Of a stretch of 64,000 nt of DNA, positions 1-10,674 are shown one piece after another (positions within the stretch are counted from its first letter, which is position 1; the number at the start of each line of letters is the position of its first letter). The stretch lies in assembly GCA_903824785.1 (NCBI GenBank), contig CAIJYD010000101.1:1-64000 (forward strand), written 5' to 3'. Origin of the DNA: an uncultured Bacteroidota bacterium (GTDB lineage: Bacteria > Bacteroidota > Bacteroidia > Bacteroidales > VadinHA17). The translations under genes were made by a program, and so were the position numbers. Under the pieces are notes generated by a model. That model made no database searches, had not been told where the DNA came from, and saw only the letters and a list, made by a program, of their open reading frames with translations.

Positions 1-1
1 A

Positions 2-3000
2 AACTCAGTTGATCAGACAATAACTGGTTCAGCAACTACTGTTTTCAATAATCTGACTGTAATAAAAGATCCTGCAAAGTTGATTATCTCCACCGCAACC
101 AAAGTAGCCGGTACTCTTACCATGACATCAGGGAATATTCAAGCCGGTGCTTTATTCGAGCTTGGTACGTCTACTTCAGCGGCAGGTATATTAGTCTGGA
201 CATCAGGTAACATAATTGGTTGTTTTAAAAGATGGGTAGATGCCACAGCTTCTGATATTCAGTTCCCTGTTGGTACTAAGGTAAATAATAATATGGCTGT
301 AACCAACTTTACAAACCTTACAAATGGTTCTCTTACAGTATGTTTTACCGCATCAAATCCCGGAAGTAGTGGCTTGCCTTTAACAGATGGTTCGGATGTA
401 GTGGACCGCCAGTTTACAGAAGGGTACTGGTCCCTGACGGCGTCCGATGGACTTGCGAGTACCGATTATCTGCTCACACTTGCCGGTAATGGTTTTATAA
501 GCTATACCGAAGACAATACAGTTCGCATACTGAGAAGGGTTGATAATAGTTCACCCTGGACATTTGACGGCTCTGCAGAAGCAGGAACAGCTCCGGTATC
601 AGGGCGTTCCGGTTTAAGTGTTTTTGGCGAGTTTGCTCACGGAAGAGTTAACCCTTGCGCTGTAACAGCGAGCAGCGTTGTAAAAACTGATGCCAGCTGT
701 TTTGGTGGGAGTACGGGGTCTATTACAATCAGTGGTTTGTCGGGCGCTGCCAATTATCAATTTAGTATTGACGGGTCTGATTGGTCCAATACCGATGGCA
801 TATTTACCGGACTTGGTGCAAATACTTATTATGTAGAGATGCGTGATGCGAGTAATGCAACATGCATAGTTACCCTTGGCGATCAGGTGGTGAGTCAACC
901 GTCTGTTCTAAATGCCCTTGTATCAAAAACAAATGTTAATTGCAACGGTGGAAGCACAGGAACAATTTCAGTTTCTTCACCTTCCGGCGGAGCTGGCACA
1001 TATCAATATCGTCTGGATGAAGGTACCTGGCAGTCGGGAGGCAGTTTTACCGGTTTAGCTGCAAATACTTATAGTGTTCAGATTCGCGATGCAGTAAATA
1101 CAGGATGCGTGGTAATTCTTGGCAATCAGATAATCACTCAGCCATCTGCATTAACCTTATCAACGCCAGAAGTTAATCCAACCTGCTTCTCGAATGGCAG
1201 CATAACTCCATCCGTTGGCGGAGGTACATATCCATATATTTATGACTGGACTGATATTCCGGGTGCAAATAATGCAGCCAACCGGACAGGTGTGGTTGCA
1301 GGTACTTATAATCTGACAGTTACAGATGCAAATGGTTGTACTATATCATCAGGAGACCTTGTTATAACAGCCGCATCAGGTTGTACCGGCATTGATGTTT
1401 GCAAATCAAATGCCGCCAAAGTATTTTCGGTAACCCCTGATCCTAAAGTAGACTATTATATATGGACAGTTCCTTCAGGTGCATCAATTGTTGGTCCGGA
1501 TAATACTGCCTCTATTACAGTGGATTTCAGATCAGTATCATTAGGCGTTTATCAGGTCGTAGTAAAATCACATAATAACTGTGCTTCAAGTCCCGAGACT
1601 ACTCTTACAGTTTATGTGAATGCCCCAACTGCTACAGCCTCAGTTATAGGGTCTGCCTGTGAGGGAAGCAATCTGCAGTTATCTGCCGGTGGTGGTCAGA
1701 CTTATTCATGGACAGGACCTGACGGCTTTATTTCATCAAGTGCCAACCCGGTAGTTTATAACGCAGCTTCAGGAATAAATGAAGGTATTTATATTGCAAC
1801 TGTAACTGATCAAAAAGGTTGTATTGCAACTGCTAATGTTTCAGTTACACTAAACTTGCCTCCAACTGCAACCGCGGTTATATCTGATGCAACATGCGGC
1901 ACATCATCCGGGGCAATAGATTTAAGCCCGTCAGGAAGTTCCCCGTTTACATTTTTATGGAGTAATGGAGCAACCACCGAAGATATTGCTTCAATTCAGG
2001 GAGCTAACTATGGTGTCAGTGTCACTGATAACCTGGGATGTACATATAATGGGTCTTTTGTAGTAAGCAACACAGGCGGACCAACCGGTACAGTAAGTAT
2101 TACAAATGTTTTATGCAATGGTTCCGCTACCGGTGCAATAACCCTCACCCCTTCAGGTGGGACTGGTCCGTATACTTATTCCTGGTCGCGTTCAAATGGA
2201 GTATCTTTTGCCACATCGAGAGACTTATCTGATCTTTCAGCAGGTACTTATAATGTTATAATCACCGATGCTACAGGTTGTACCGGAGCGGCCACAGCTA
2301 CGATTACTCAACCCAATGCCATCCAGATAGCCAATACTATTACAAATATCAATTGCAGGAATGCTTCTACCGGTTCTGTCAATATTACTGTTACAGGAGG
2401 AACCGGTTCATTTACTTATGGATGGAGTGGTCCGGGTGAGTACACCGCTTCTTCACAAAACATTGCATCGAGACCTGTCGGAACCTATAATTTAACAGTT
2501 CATGATGGATCTTGTACCGCCACTGCTTCCTACACTATCACCCAACCCTCCGCAGTCCTGTCTGCATCCACCTCGGTTACCAATGTAAAATGCAATGGAA
2601 CTGCAAATGGGGTTATAAATCTGACTGTTGCAGGCGGTACTTTGCCTTATGGCTATTCATGGACACGCTCCGGCGGTTACACAGCCTTAACGGAAGATGT
2701 TTCCGGTCTTATTGCAGGCACTTATGATGTAACTGTTACAGATGCCAGAGGCTGTACAGTATCAAGCTCCGGCGAAGTTACACAGCCGTCTTCACTTACT
2801 TTATCTAAAACACAGACAAATGTGAGCTGCAATAGCGGGTCAGACGGAGCAATCAATCTTACTGTTTCAGGAGGTACACCGGGAACAGATCCTTTATACA
2901 CCTTTGTCTGGAGTAATGGCGCGGTTTCAGAAGATTTATCAGGATTATCAGCAGGCGTTTATTCTGTAATTGTAACAGATGCTAATGGATGTACAGCAAC

Positions 3001-6000
3001 GATATCTGCTACCATTTCGGAACCTGATATATTAACAGCTTCAGCAGTTTCAACCAGCCCATTATGCTTTTCCGGTAACGGCAGCGTTAACCTGACTGCA
3101 GGTGGCGGAACAACCGACTATACCTTTCTCTGGTCAAACTCTGCCACATCTGAAGATCTCGGTAGTGTTGCTGCCGGATTGTATTCCGTTACCGTTACCG
3201 ACTCAAAAGGTTGCCGGGCTGTTGCCAGTGCCACAGTAACAAAACCAGCTGCAATAACTGTTTCCGGTTCTGTCACTGCGGTAAAATGTTATGGTGCCTC
3301 TACAGGAGCAATTAACATTACTGCTGCCGGCGGAACAGGTGCTTTTACTTATGACTGGGCCGATCTTGAAGGAGCAGCTAACAGCGAAGACCGTACCGGA
3401 TTAGCCGCAGGTACCTATACAGTAACTGTGAAGGACGCTAACAACTGCAGCTCCTCTGCAACCGGCTTTATTATTACACAACCGGCTGCAGCCATTTCAC
3501 CAGGCATGGTGAATTCAAATGTTACATGTAAAAATTCTGAAAACGGAAGCATAAATCTGACAGTAACAGGTGGAGTATCACCATACACATATTTATGGAC
3601 AGGTGGAGCAACCACAGAGGATGTTACAGGTCTTGCTCCGGGAAATTATTCAGTAACTGTAACCGATGCAAATCTGTGTACAGCTGAATTAACCTCCTCA
3701 ACACTTACCCAACCACTCCTTTCTTTAACAGTTAGCAAAACAATTACTGATGTAAAATGTATGGGTGGTGCTGATGGAATTGTTCTGGCAACTGGTTCAG
3801 GAGGAACAGGTACTATATCCTATTCATGGTCAACCGGAGCAACAACTGCGTCAATAAGTAATCTGATTGCAGGTAATTATAATGTTGTTGCAACCGACAT
3901 TAATGGTTGTACAGCTACTGCCAGCGCAACAGTTTCTCAGCCAGCTTTACAGATTGAATTATTTGCAATTGCAACAGAAGCCTCATCCTGCGGAGGTCCA
4001 ACCGGTTCTATCGACCTGACGGTGGTTAATGGAAATACTCCGTTTAGTTATTCATGGACAAATACCGGGCAGGAAATACAGGATCCTTCGGCGCTGGTCC
4101 CTGAAACTTATACTGTTACTGTCACCGATAACATCGGCTGTGTGAAAATATTGCCGGTGACAATAGGAACAGCCACCACTCTAAGCGTTTCTGTAACTAC
4201 CTACCCTAAAACCTGCCTGAGTACGGATGGTTCAGCCTATGCAATCGTAACCGGTGGTGTTGCACCTTATTCGTTCAAATGGAATAATGGAGCAGTATCA
4301 CAGGATATTACCGGCCTTGCTGCAGGTACCTTTATAGTTACTGTCACAGATGCCAATGGCTGTTCTGCCTCCAATAGTGGTACGGTAGGATCAATAAGTT
4401 GTTTACCTCCGGCTGTTGCAGATGATATTTTTACTACTAATTATAATACTCTTTTGAACGGAACCGTAGCAACAAATGATTCTGACCCCGATGGTGAAAG
4501 TACCGGTCTGGAGTATTTTATTGAAACGGTTCCTGATAATGCAACAGGTATTATCGAATGGGGAACAGACTATGACGGTACTTTTACTTTTACCCCTGCT
4601 GAAGGCTATGCAGGAACATTTTCCATTTCTTACAAAGTATTTGATCTTACCGGTTTGAGTACTGAAGGAGTTATTACTATTACTGTCGGACCAGATGCAG
4701 TTAATGATCCTGTTGGAACCAGCCTTAATTTTCCTTATAGCGGAAATGTTGCAACTAATGATGTTTATGAAGCCGGTTCTACCTTTACAAAGTTAACTAA
4801 CCCTGTTCACGGTTCAGTAATCTTTAATCCAGCCGGGACATTTACCTATACTCCGGCCACAGATTTTGCCGGTGACGACAGCTTTACTTATAAGGTTTGT
4901 CTTGAGGAGCCTAATAACCTGGTTTGCAGCACCGGAACAGTATTTATATCCGTGGCCGGAGAAGCTGATATGAAAATCGTAATTACAGTTGATAATTCTA
5001 CACCTGATGTTGGATCAAATGCTGTATTTACCTTAAAAGCAACCAATAATGGTCCAAATATGGCTTTAGGGGTAGTTGTAACAAATGAACTGCCTTCAGG
5101 CTATACTTATATTTCAAACAGTGTGCCTGATGCCGGAAGTTTTGTAAGCGGTACGGGGATATGGACAATAGGAAGCCTTGTAAATGGTGAGATTGCCACA
5201 ATAAAAATTACTGTAAAGGTAAATGCCACCGGCGGTTATATCTGCAATTCTTCTGTTGAAAGTACAAGCAATGATCCGGAGATTGGCAATAATTCCTCAG
5301 CGTTATCAACGACTCCGGTTCCCCAGACAGATCTGGGTATTGTAAATACCGTTAATAACCCTTCTCAAAACGTTGGAGGAACAGTTATTTTCACTCTTAC
5401 CATAACTAATTACGGACCGAGTAATGCAACCGGAGTAGTTGTAAACAATCTGCTGCCTGATGGTTATACCTATATATCTGATAATGGTGCGGGTGCATAT
5501 AATTCAACATCAGGTGACTGGACAAAGGGAAGTATGGCAAAAAGTGCCACCGGAATCCTGGCCATAACGGCAACCGTTAAAGCAAGTGGCAACTATACCA
5601 GTTTAGCTACCGTGAGCAGTACTACAGAAGATCAGGTGACTGGTAATAACAGTTCATCCGCATCAACCGTGCCAGGGGCTGTATCAGATTTGAGTATAGC
5701 CAAGACTTTAAATAATTCTGCACCTTATGCAGGGGGAATTGTTGAGTTTACATTAGTTGCAACTAACAATGGTCCAAGTACTGCCACCGGAGTTAAAGTA
5801 ACAGACCTGTTACCCACCGGCTACACATATGTTTCAGATAATGGCTCCGGTGCCTATGCTTCCGGAACCGGAATATGGACTATTGGCTCAATGGTGAATG
5901 CAGCCACTTCAACTTTAAAAATAGTTGCAAAGATAAAAGCATCAGGAGTTTATACAAATACGGCAACAATAGCAACAACAGATCAGCCGGATAGTGATGA

Positions 6001-9000
6001 GACAGATAATTCATCAGGTGTTACTCCATCTTCAGTTGTGGCACAGGGCGATCTCGCTATTGTCTGTTCAGTGGATAAACCATCCCCTGTTATTGGCGAA
6101 AATATTGTCTTTACATTAACTGTTACCAACAATGGAATGAGCAGTGCTGCAGGAGTAAGTGTAACCGACGTGTTGCCTGGCGGCTATACATACGTTTCCA
6201 ATACCTCACCTTCAGCAGGAAGTTTTGCCAGTGGTACAGGAATCTGGACAATCGGCGCCATGGCTTACAACGAAACAGCAACACTGACAATAACGGCATT
6301 GGTAAAAGCAACAGGAAGTTTTATTAATACAGCCACAGTGAGTGCATCAACTGCCGATTTAACGACATGGAATAATTCATCGAGTAAAACAATAAATCCG
6401 ACCCCTGTTCTTATTATCACAGATCCTGCAGCAAAATGTTCCCCATCAACTGTTAACATTACTCTTCCTGCTGTAACATCGGGATCCACTTCCGGTTTGA
6501 CATATACATACTGGACTGATGCCTCGGCAACAGTTTCCTATGCAAATCCGACCACTGCTGTAAATGGGACTTATTATATTAAAGGTACCACATCTCTGGG
6601 CGGTTTTGTTATCAGACCTGTTGTTGTAACAGTAAATGCCAATCCCACTTCTCCTGTTACCGGAGTTGTAACACAGCCATCCTGTTCGTCAGCATCAGGA
6701 AGCGTTGCTCTTAGTGTATTACCGGCTTCAGGGACATGGACCGTAACCGAATCAGGAAGTGAGGAAACACTCTCCGGCTCGGGGACCACAGCATCATTCA
6801 CAGGTCTGGCAACAGGTACTAAAACCTTTACAGTTACTGCTTCATCAGGATGTACCTCAGTTGCTTCGTCCGGAGTAGTGATTAATGCACAGCCGGCTAC
6901 TCCTGTTGTAACTACAGGTACAATTACCAATCCTGCTGGTTGTGGTGAAAACGGAAGTCTTGTTCTGAATTTCACGAATGTACCCGATGCGTCATATGCA
7001 ATATCTTATGGGTCAGGTAGTTTTAGTAATATAGCAGTGTCTGGAGGAACGGCAACTATAGCAGCAAAGGCCGGTACTTATAATGATTTAAGGATAACAG
7101 CAAATGGCTGTACATCAGTAACGGGGAAAAATGCTGAATTGAGCGACCCTACATCACTTACGGCAGCTGTTATCGGTACCATAAAACAACCCGACTGTTC
7201 ACTGGCAACAGGCAGTGTGGAGCTGAGTGGCCTTCCTGAAGGTACCAGGACTATCACACCATCTGGCGGAACACCTGTTACAGGAACCGGAACAACGTTT
7301 ACTTTTGAAGGACTTACTGCCGCAGCAACTTATACATTCAGAGTAACCAATTCTGTTGGATGTACTTCTCCGGCTTCGGCAGGTGCAGTAATTAACACGC
7401 AGCCATCAACTCCTTCCACCCCTGTTGCTGAAGCCACATTACAGCCAACATGTTCTGTTGAAACAGGTACTATATCCGTTAGTGAGCCAACAGGTGTGGG
7501 AATGACTTACAGCATTGATGGTTCCGTATATACCAATACAACAGGAGTGTTTCTGTCTGTTGCTGCCGGAGCATATACCGTTTCTGCAAAAAGCACAGGA
7601 GGATGTATCTCTTCAGGAACTGCCGTAACTATCACTGCACAGCCGGCAAAACCAGCGGCCCCTGTTGGTTCTGCATCACAATCTTTCTGTCAGGGGAATT
7701 TGCCTTCAGTTGCTGATCTTTCAATTACAGGAACATTTATTAAATGGTATAGCGCTGAAACAGGAGGGACGGTAATTTCAGGATCTGCATCACTGGTAAA
7801 TGGAACGGTATATTATGCAAGTCAGAAAGTAGGAGGATGCGAATCTTCTGCCAGAAAAGCAGTTACAGCGTCAGTACTTACTTGTACAGGCCCTTCTGTT
7901 GCTGATAAGGTATTGAGTATCGATGAAAACTCTGTAAACGGAACATCTGTTACGAATACTAATGACAATACCACAGGAACCGATAAAGATCCTGATGGCC
8001 ACGATTTAGTATACACCATAACAGGAGGTAATTCATCAGGTGCTTTTGCTATTGATAATTCTACAGGGATTATAACAGTTGCCGATGCATCAAAGCTTGA
8101 TTATGAGTCTGCTCATTCCTTCATATTAACTGTAAGTGCGAACAATGGTACAATCTCCGATGATGCAGTTATTACAATTAATGTTAATAATCTTAATGAC
8201 AATGCTCCGGTATCTGTTCCCGATTCTTATTCTTTAAATGAAGGCGGTACGCTTACGATTTCCGCTCCGGGAGCTCTGTCCAATGATGCTGATGGAGATG
8301 GTAACACCATGACAGCCATTAAGGTAACCAATCCTGTACATGGAACTTTAACGCTCAATGCCGATGGCTCGCTAACCTATATCCACGATGGAAGTGAGAC
8401 AACCGGTGATTCATTCACTTATAAAGCAAGCGACGGACTCAATAGTGGAAACACGATAACGGTCACCATTATTATAAACCCGGTAAATGATGCGCCAATT
8501 GCCGGCAATATTGCTAAATCTTCAGCCGAGGATGCCATATTGAACTTCACTGCAACTGATTTTACAGGTTCGTTCACCGATGCTGACGGGAACTCTCTTT
8601 CGAAAGTAAAAATTACAAGCCTGCCTCTGAACGGAAAACTAAAACTGGCAGGTGTTAATGTAAATATTAATGATGAGATAACTGCATCTGATCTGGCTTC
8701 CCTTACGTTTGTGCCTGATGATAACTGGAATGGAACAACAAGTTTTGGGTGGAATGGATCTGATGGTACACTATACGCTGAATCAAATGCAGCCGTTAAT
8801 ATTAATATATCTCCTGTAAATGATACTCCGGATATTAATGTTCCGGTTCTCGGTATTACTTTGAACGAAAATGGAGGATCAAATACCATAGATATTTCAG
8901 GAAATATTTCAAATCCGGAAGGTGATGTTTTAACCACTACAATTACAATTCCTCCGGATCACGGCACAGCAACAACAGATGGTTCCGGAAATATTGTTTA

Positions 9001-9727
9001 TAATCCTGAACCCGGTTTTACAGGTACTGATACTTTTACATATCAGGTTTGCGATAACGGATCGCCTTCTCTTTGCGTAACAGGAACTGTAAAAATAGAG
9101 GTTACAGCAATAGTCATTGTCAACCGTGTTCCGGAGATTGTGGAAATTTCCAAAACAATGGTTCAGAATGAAACTATTCTGTTTGAAGAACCTGATTTCA
9201 ACTCAGCATTTACGGATGCTGATAATGACAAACTGGTAAAAGTAAGGATTGTATCCTTGCCGGTTTCAGGCTCATTACGTCTTAACGGAATTGATGTACT
9301 TGCATTACAGGAAATCCCAGGGGAAGATCTGAATAGTCTTGAGTATATTTCTGAACCAGGATTTTCAGGTGAAATGATTTTCAGCTGGCAGGCATCCGAC
9401 GGAAAAGATTACTCTCTGACGACCTATGTCAGAATTACCGTTACACCTTTGGAAGTATTTGTTCCTGAAGGATTTTCACCAAATGGTGATGGGATAAACG
9501 ACTATTTTGTTATTAAGGGGGCCGACGTGAATGTTGTTATCCTGAGCATTTTCAACAGATGGGGCAATCTGGTTTATGAAAGCAAGCATTATCAAAACGA
9601 CTGGGATGGTGTTGCAAATGCCGGATTGCTTGTCAGTTCAAAATTACCGGATGGAACTTACTATTACATAATCGATTTCAATAACGGAGAAAAATCCGGT
9701 ATTGGATATATCACTATTAACAGGTAA
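2..9727 (+). CDS. Giant T9SS-secreted SprB-repeat/DUF11 surface adhesin, 5'-truncated by window
   Basis: The reading frame is open from the first bases of the window (no stop upstream of a TTG at 80), so the gene starts outside and the N-terminus and signal peptide are missing; at least 3,240 residues remain. In order it holds about 14 SprB-type repeats (bases 656-4400, each with a Cys, GGT, a Tyr/Trp core and a VTVTDANGC-like end), a cadherin/Big-like stretch (about 4420-4960), four DUF11 repeats (4966-6396), further Ig-like modules, a cadherin domain (about 7900-8200), tandem Big_9/VCBS-like modules (about 8200-9440), and a gliding-type C-terminal domain (9456-9727, GFSPNGDGIND and FNRWG motifs) that is known as a type B sorting signal of the type IX secretion system. 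I infer a secreted, surface-attached adhesin, as SprB is in gliding Flavobacterium. It is followed after 5 bp by a PorP/SprF gene, the usual partner of type B cargo. Ligand unknown. Confidence 0.92.
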   Translation, partial: NSVDQTITGSATTVFNNLTVIKDPAKLIISTATKVAGTLTMTSGNIQAGALFELGTSTSAAGILVWTSGNIIGCFKRWVDATASDIQFPVGTKVNNNMAVTNFTNLTNGSLTVCFTASNPGSSGLPLTDGSDVVDRQFTEGYWSLTASDGLASTDYLLTLAGNGFISYTEDNTVRILRRVDNSSPWTFDGSAEAGTAPVSGRSGLSVFGEFAHGRVNPCAVTASSVVKTDASCFGGSTGSITISGLSGAANYQFSIDGSDWSNTDGIFTGLGANTYYVEMRDASNATCIVTLGDQVVSQPSVLNALVSKTNVNCNGGSTGTISVSSPSGGAGTYQYRLDEGTWQSGGSFTGLAANTYSVQIRDAVNTGCVVILGNQIITQPSALTLSTPEVNPTCFSNGSITPSVGGGTYPYIYDWTDIPGANNAANRTGVVAGTYNLTVTDANGCTISSGDLVITAASGCTGIDVCKSNAAKVFSVTPDPKVDYYIWTVPSGASIVGPDNTASITVDFRSVSLGVYQVVVKSHNNCASSPETTLTVYVNAPTATASVIGSACEGSNLQLSAGGGQTYSWTGPDGFISSSANPVVYNAASGINEGIYIATVTDQKGCIATANVSVTLNLPPTATAVISDATCGTSSGAIDLSPSGSSPFTFLWSNGATTEDIASIQGANYGVSVTDNLGCTYNGSFVVSNTGGPTGTVSITNVLCNGSATGAITLTPSGGTGPYTYSWSRSNGVSFATSRDLSDLSAGTYNVIITDATGCTGAATATITQPNAIQIANTITNINCRNASTGSVNITVTGGTGSFTYGWSGPGEYTASSQNIASRPVGTYNLTVHDGSCTATASYTITQPSAVLSASTSVTNVKCNGTANGVINLTVAGGTLPYGYSWTRSGGYTALTEDVSGLIAGTYDVTVTDARGCTVSSSGEVTQPSSLTLSKTQTNVSCNSGSDGAINLTVSGGTPGTDPLYTFVWSNGAVSEDLSGLSAGVYSVIVTDANGCTATISATISEPDILTASAVSTSPLCFSGNGSVNLTAGGGTTDYTFLWSNSATSEDLGSVAAGLYSVTVTDSKGCRAVASATVTKPAAITVSGSVTAVKCYGASTGAINITAAGGTGAFTYDWADLEGAANSEDRTGLAAGTYTVTVKDANNCSSSATGFIITQPAAAISPGMVNSNVTCKNSENGSINLTVTGGVSPYTYLWTGGATTEDVTGLAPGNYSVTVTDANLCTAELTSSTLTQPLLSLTVSKTITDVKCMGGADGIVLATGSGGTGTISYSWSTGATTASISNLIAGNYNVVATDINGCTATASATVSQPALQIELFAIATEASSCGGPTGSIDLTVVNGNTPFSYSWTNTGQEIQDPSALVPETYTVTVTDNIGCVKILPVTIGTATTLSVSVTTYPKTCLSTDGSAYAIVTGGVAPYSFKWNNGAVSQDITGLAAGTFIVTVTDANGCSASNSGTVGSISCLPPAVADDIFTTNYNTLLNGTVATNDSDPDGESTGLEYFIETVPDNATGIIEWGTDYDGTFTFTPAEGYAGTFSISYKVFDLTGLSTEGVITITVGPDAVNDPVGTSLNFPYSGNVATNDVYEAGSTFTKLTNPVHGSVIFNPAGTFTYTPATDFAGDDSFTYKVCLEEPNNLVCSTGTVFISVAGEADMKIVITVDNSTPDVGSNAVFTLKATNNGPNMALGVVVTNELPSGYTYISNSVPDAGSFVSGTGIWTIGSLVNGEIATIKITVKVNATGGYICNSSVESTSNDPEIGNNSSALSTTPVPQTDLGIVNTVNNPSQNVGGTVIFTLTITNYGPSNATGVVVNNLLPDGYTYISDNGAGAYNSTSGDWTKGSMAKSATGILAITATVKASGNYTSLATVSSTTEDQVTGNNSSSASTVPGAVSDLSIAKTLNNSAPYAGGIVEFTLVATNNGPSTATGVKVTDLLPTGYTYVSDNGSGAYASGTGIWTIGSMVNAATSTLKIVAKIKASGVYTNTATIATTDQPDSDETDNSSGVTPSSVVAQGDLAIVCSVDKPSPVIGENIVFTLTVTNNGMSSAAGVSVTDVLPGGYTYVSNTSPSAGSFASGTGIWTIGAMAYNETATLTITALVKATGSFINTATVSASTADLTTWNNSSSKTINPTPVLIITDPAAKCSPSTVNITLPAVTSGSTSGLTYTYWTDASATVSYANPTTAVNGTYYIKGTTSLGGFVIRPVVVTVNANPTSPVTGVVTQPSCSSASGSVALSVLPASGTWTVTESGSEETLSGSGTTASFTGLATGTKTFTVTASSGCTSVASSGVVINAQPATPVVTTGTITNPAGCGENGSLVLNFTNVPDASYAISYGSGSFSNIAVSGGTATIAAKAGTYNDLRITANGCTSVTGKNAELSDPTSLTAAVIGTIKQPDCSLATGSVELSGLPEGTRTITPSGGTPVTGTGTTFTFEGLTAAATYTFRVTNSVGCTSPASAGAVINTQPSTPSTPVAEATLQPTCSVETGTISVSEPTGVGMTYSIDGSVYTNTTGVFLSVAAGAYTVSAKSTGGCISSGTAVTITAQPAKPAAPVGSASQSFCQGNLPSVADLSITGTFIKWYSAETGGTVISGSASLVNGTVYYASQKVGGCESSARKAVTASVLTCTGPSVADKVLSIDENSVNGTSVTNTNDNTTGTDKDPDGHDLVYTITGGNSSGAFAIDNSTGIITVADASKLDYESAHSFILTVSANNGTISDDAVITINVNNLNDNAPVSVPDSYSLNEGGTLTISAPGALSNDADGDGNTMTAIKVTNPVHGTLTLNADGSLTYIHDGSETTGDSFTYKASDGLNSGNTITVTIIINPVNDAPIAGNIAKSSAEDAILNFTATDFTGSFTDADGNSLSKVKITSLPLNGKLKLAGVNVNINDEITASDLASLTFVPDDNWNGTTSFGWNGSDGTLYAESNAAVNINISPVNDTPDINVPVLGITLNENGGSNTIDISGNISNPEGDVLTTTITIPPDHGTATTDGSGNIVYNPEPGFTGTDTFTYQVCDNGSPSLCVTGTVKIEVTAIVIVNRVPEIVEISKTMVQNETILFEEPDFNSAFTDADNDKLVKVRIVSLPVSGSLRLNGIDVLALQEIPGEDLNSLEYISEPGFSGEMIFSWQASDGKDYSLTTYVRITVTPLEVFVPEGFSPNGDGINDYFVIKGADVNVVILSIFNRWGNLVYESKHYQNDWDGVANAGLLVSSKLPDGTYYYIIDFNNGEKSGIGYITINR
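656..4400 (+). repeat. SprB-type repeat array inside the giant adhesin (about 14 copies)
   Basis: Protein-level repeats of roughly 70-85 residues, each beginning around a conserved Cys followed by a Gly/Asn-rich turn, then a GGT-PYTYxW core, and closing with AGTYxVTVTDxxGC. A PKD-like segment interrupts the array at about 1380-1860. The DNA copies are clearly diverged, so the array is old and not a recent tandem expansion. Confidence 0.85.
4966..6396 (+). repeat. Four tandem DUF11 repeats inside the giant adhesin
   Basis: Four modules of about 118-120 residues start with a D-x-x-I-x-x-x-V/L-x-x-S/N pattern, share a TNNGPS-like turn, and continue through a LPxGYTYxS motif to a closing NNSS. 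This is the conserved DUF11 (CARDB/Big-like) fold used as a stalk in surface proteins. Confidence 0.85.
9456..9727 (+). other. Type B T9SS C-terminal sorting domain (gliding-motility-associated CTD)
   Basis: The last 90 or so residues of the adhesin carry FVPEGFSPNGDGIND, the FNRWGNLVYES motif, and a LPDGTYYYIIDFNNGE stretch ending in GYITINR. These match the CHU_C/gliding-associated C-terminal family that directs T9SS export and usually depends on a PorP/SprF partner. The adjacent gene encodes such a partner. Confidence 0.92.
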
Positions 9728-9732
9728 ATATC

Positions 9733-10662
9733 ATGACCAGAAGAATAAGCTTGGTAATAATATTGTTGACTATTGCTTTTAAAGCACTTGCTCAACAGGA
9801 TCCGATGTATTCACAATACGTATTCAATGGATTAATAATCAATCCTGCGTATGCTGGGGCGCGTGATGCCTTGAGCACTACACTATTATACCGGAACCAG
9901 TGGGCAAATATTCCGGGTGCACCTCAAACAGGTATCCTGTCGGTTGATGCTGCAATAAAAAATCAGAAAGTAGGTATAGGATTTATTGCAGCATTTGATA
10001 AAATAGGAGTAACAAGTCATTCAGAAATAACAGGAATATATTCGTACCGGATTAAATTCGCAAGTAGTTCTCTCTCGTTTGGCTTGCAGGCAGGAGTTAG
10101 TTTTTCCAATTCAGATTTCACTTCAGTTAATTATTCCAATAGTGGTCAGACCGATGTAGCATTTCAGAATAATTTTCATAATGTTCTGCCAAACGTCGGA
10201 TTCGGACTTTACTATGCCTCCGATCGGTTCTTTGCCGGAGTATCTATTCCTCAGGTTGGAGGATATACTTTGCAAAATATTATTAATCATAATGCTGAGA
10301 ATGCACAGCTCGATTTAGCTAATCACTATTTTGTCTCAACAGGATATCTTTTCAACCTTTCACCCGATATTAAGTTTAAACCATCCCTTCTGCTTAAATA
10401 TGTAAAAGGAGCTCCTGTTGAAGCGGATCTTAATTCAATATTCAGTTTTTACGACATTATGGCATTTGGGATTTCATACAGGAGCCTCTCTTCTGTAAAC
10501 TTCCTGGCACAGATAAAGGTTACAAATCAGATTTATATAGGATACGCTTACGAATACTCTACTACAAAGCTGAATACTTTCAGCAGTGGCTCTCATGAAA
10601 TAATGCTTCAGTATTTTTTCGACTTCTCACATCCTAAGATAGTTACACCAAGGTTTTTTTAA
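9733..10662 (+). CDS. PorP/SprF family type IX secretion membrane protein
   Basis: A 309-residue predicted outer-membrane beta-barrel with an N-terminal signal peptide ending near ALAQQ and the family-typical start of the mature protein, DPMYSQYVFNGLIINPAYAG. The family (PorP/SprF) is needed for secretion or surface attachment of SprB-like cargo with a type B C-terminal domain. The gene begins 5 bp after the adhesin stop and ends 12 bp before the OmpA-like gene, so the three are very likely one transcript. Length and the alternating hydrophobic strands to the C-terminal Phe fit the family (about 300-340 aa). It is probably dedicated to the upstream adhesin, not the general PorP of the secretion core; that assignment is inference. 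Confidence 0.92.
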   Translation: MTRRISLVIILLTIAFKALAQQDPMYSQYVFNGLIINPAYAGARDALSTTLLYRNQWANIPGAPQTGILSVDAAIKNQKVGIGFIAAFDKIGVTSHSEITGIYSYRIKFASSSLSFGLQAGVSFSNSDFTSVNYSNSGQTDVAFQNNFHNVLPNVGFGLYYASDRFFAGVSIPQVGGYTLQNIINHNAENAQLDLANHYFVSTGYLFNLSPDIKFKPSLLLKYVKGAPVEADLNSIFSFYDIMAFGISYRSLSSVNFLAQIKVTNQIYIGYAYEYSTTKLNTFSSGSHEIMLQYFFDFSHPKIVTPRFF

Positions 10663-10674
10663 TAAACATTCAAA

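Noticed and set aside
8419-8937. 172-codon antisense frame inside the giant adhesin (and a 133-codon one at 6574-6975)
   Set aside because: Mirror of the repetitive Thr/Val/Asp-rich coding strand; no signal, domain or start context.
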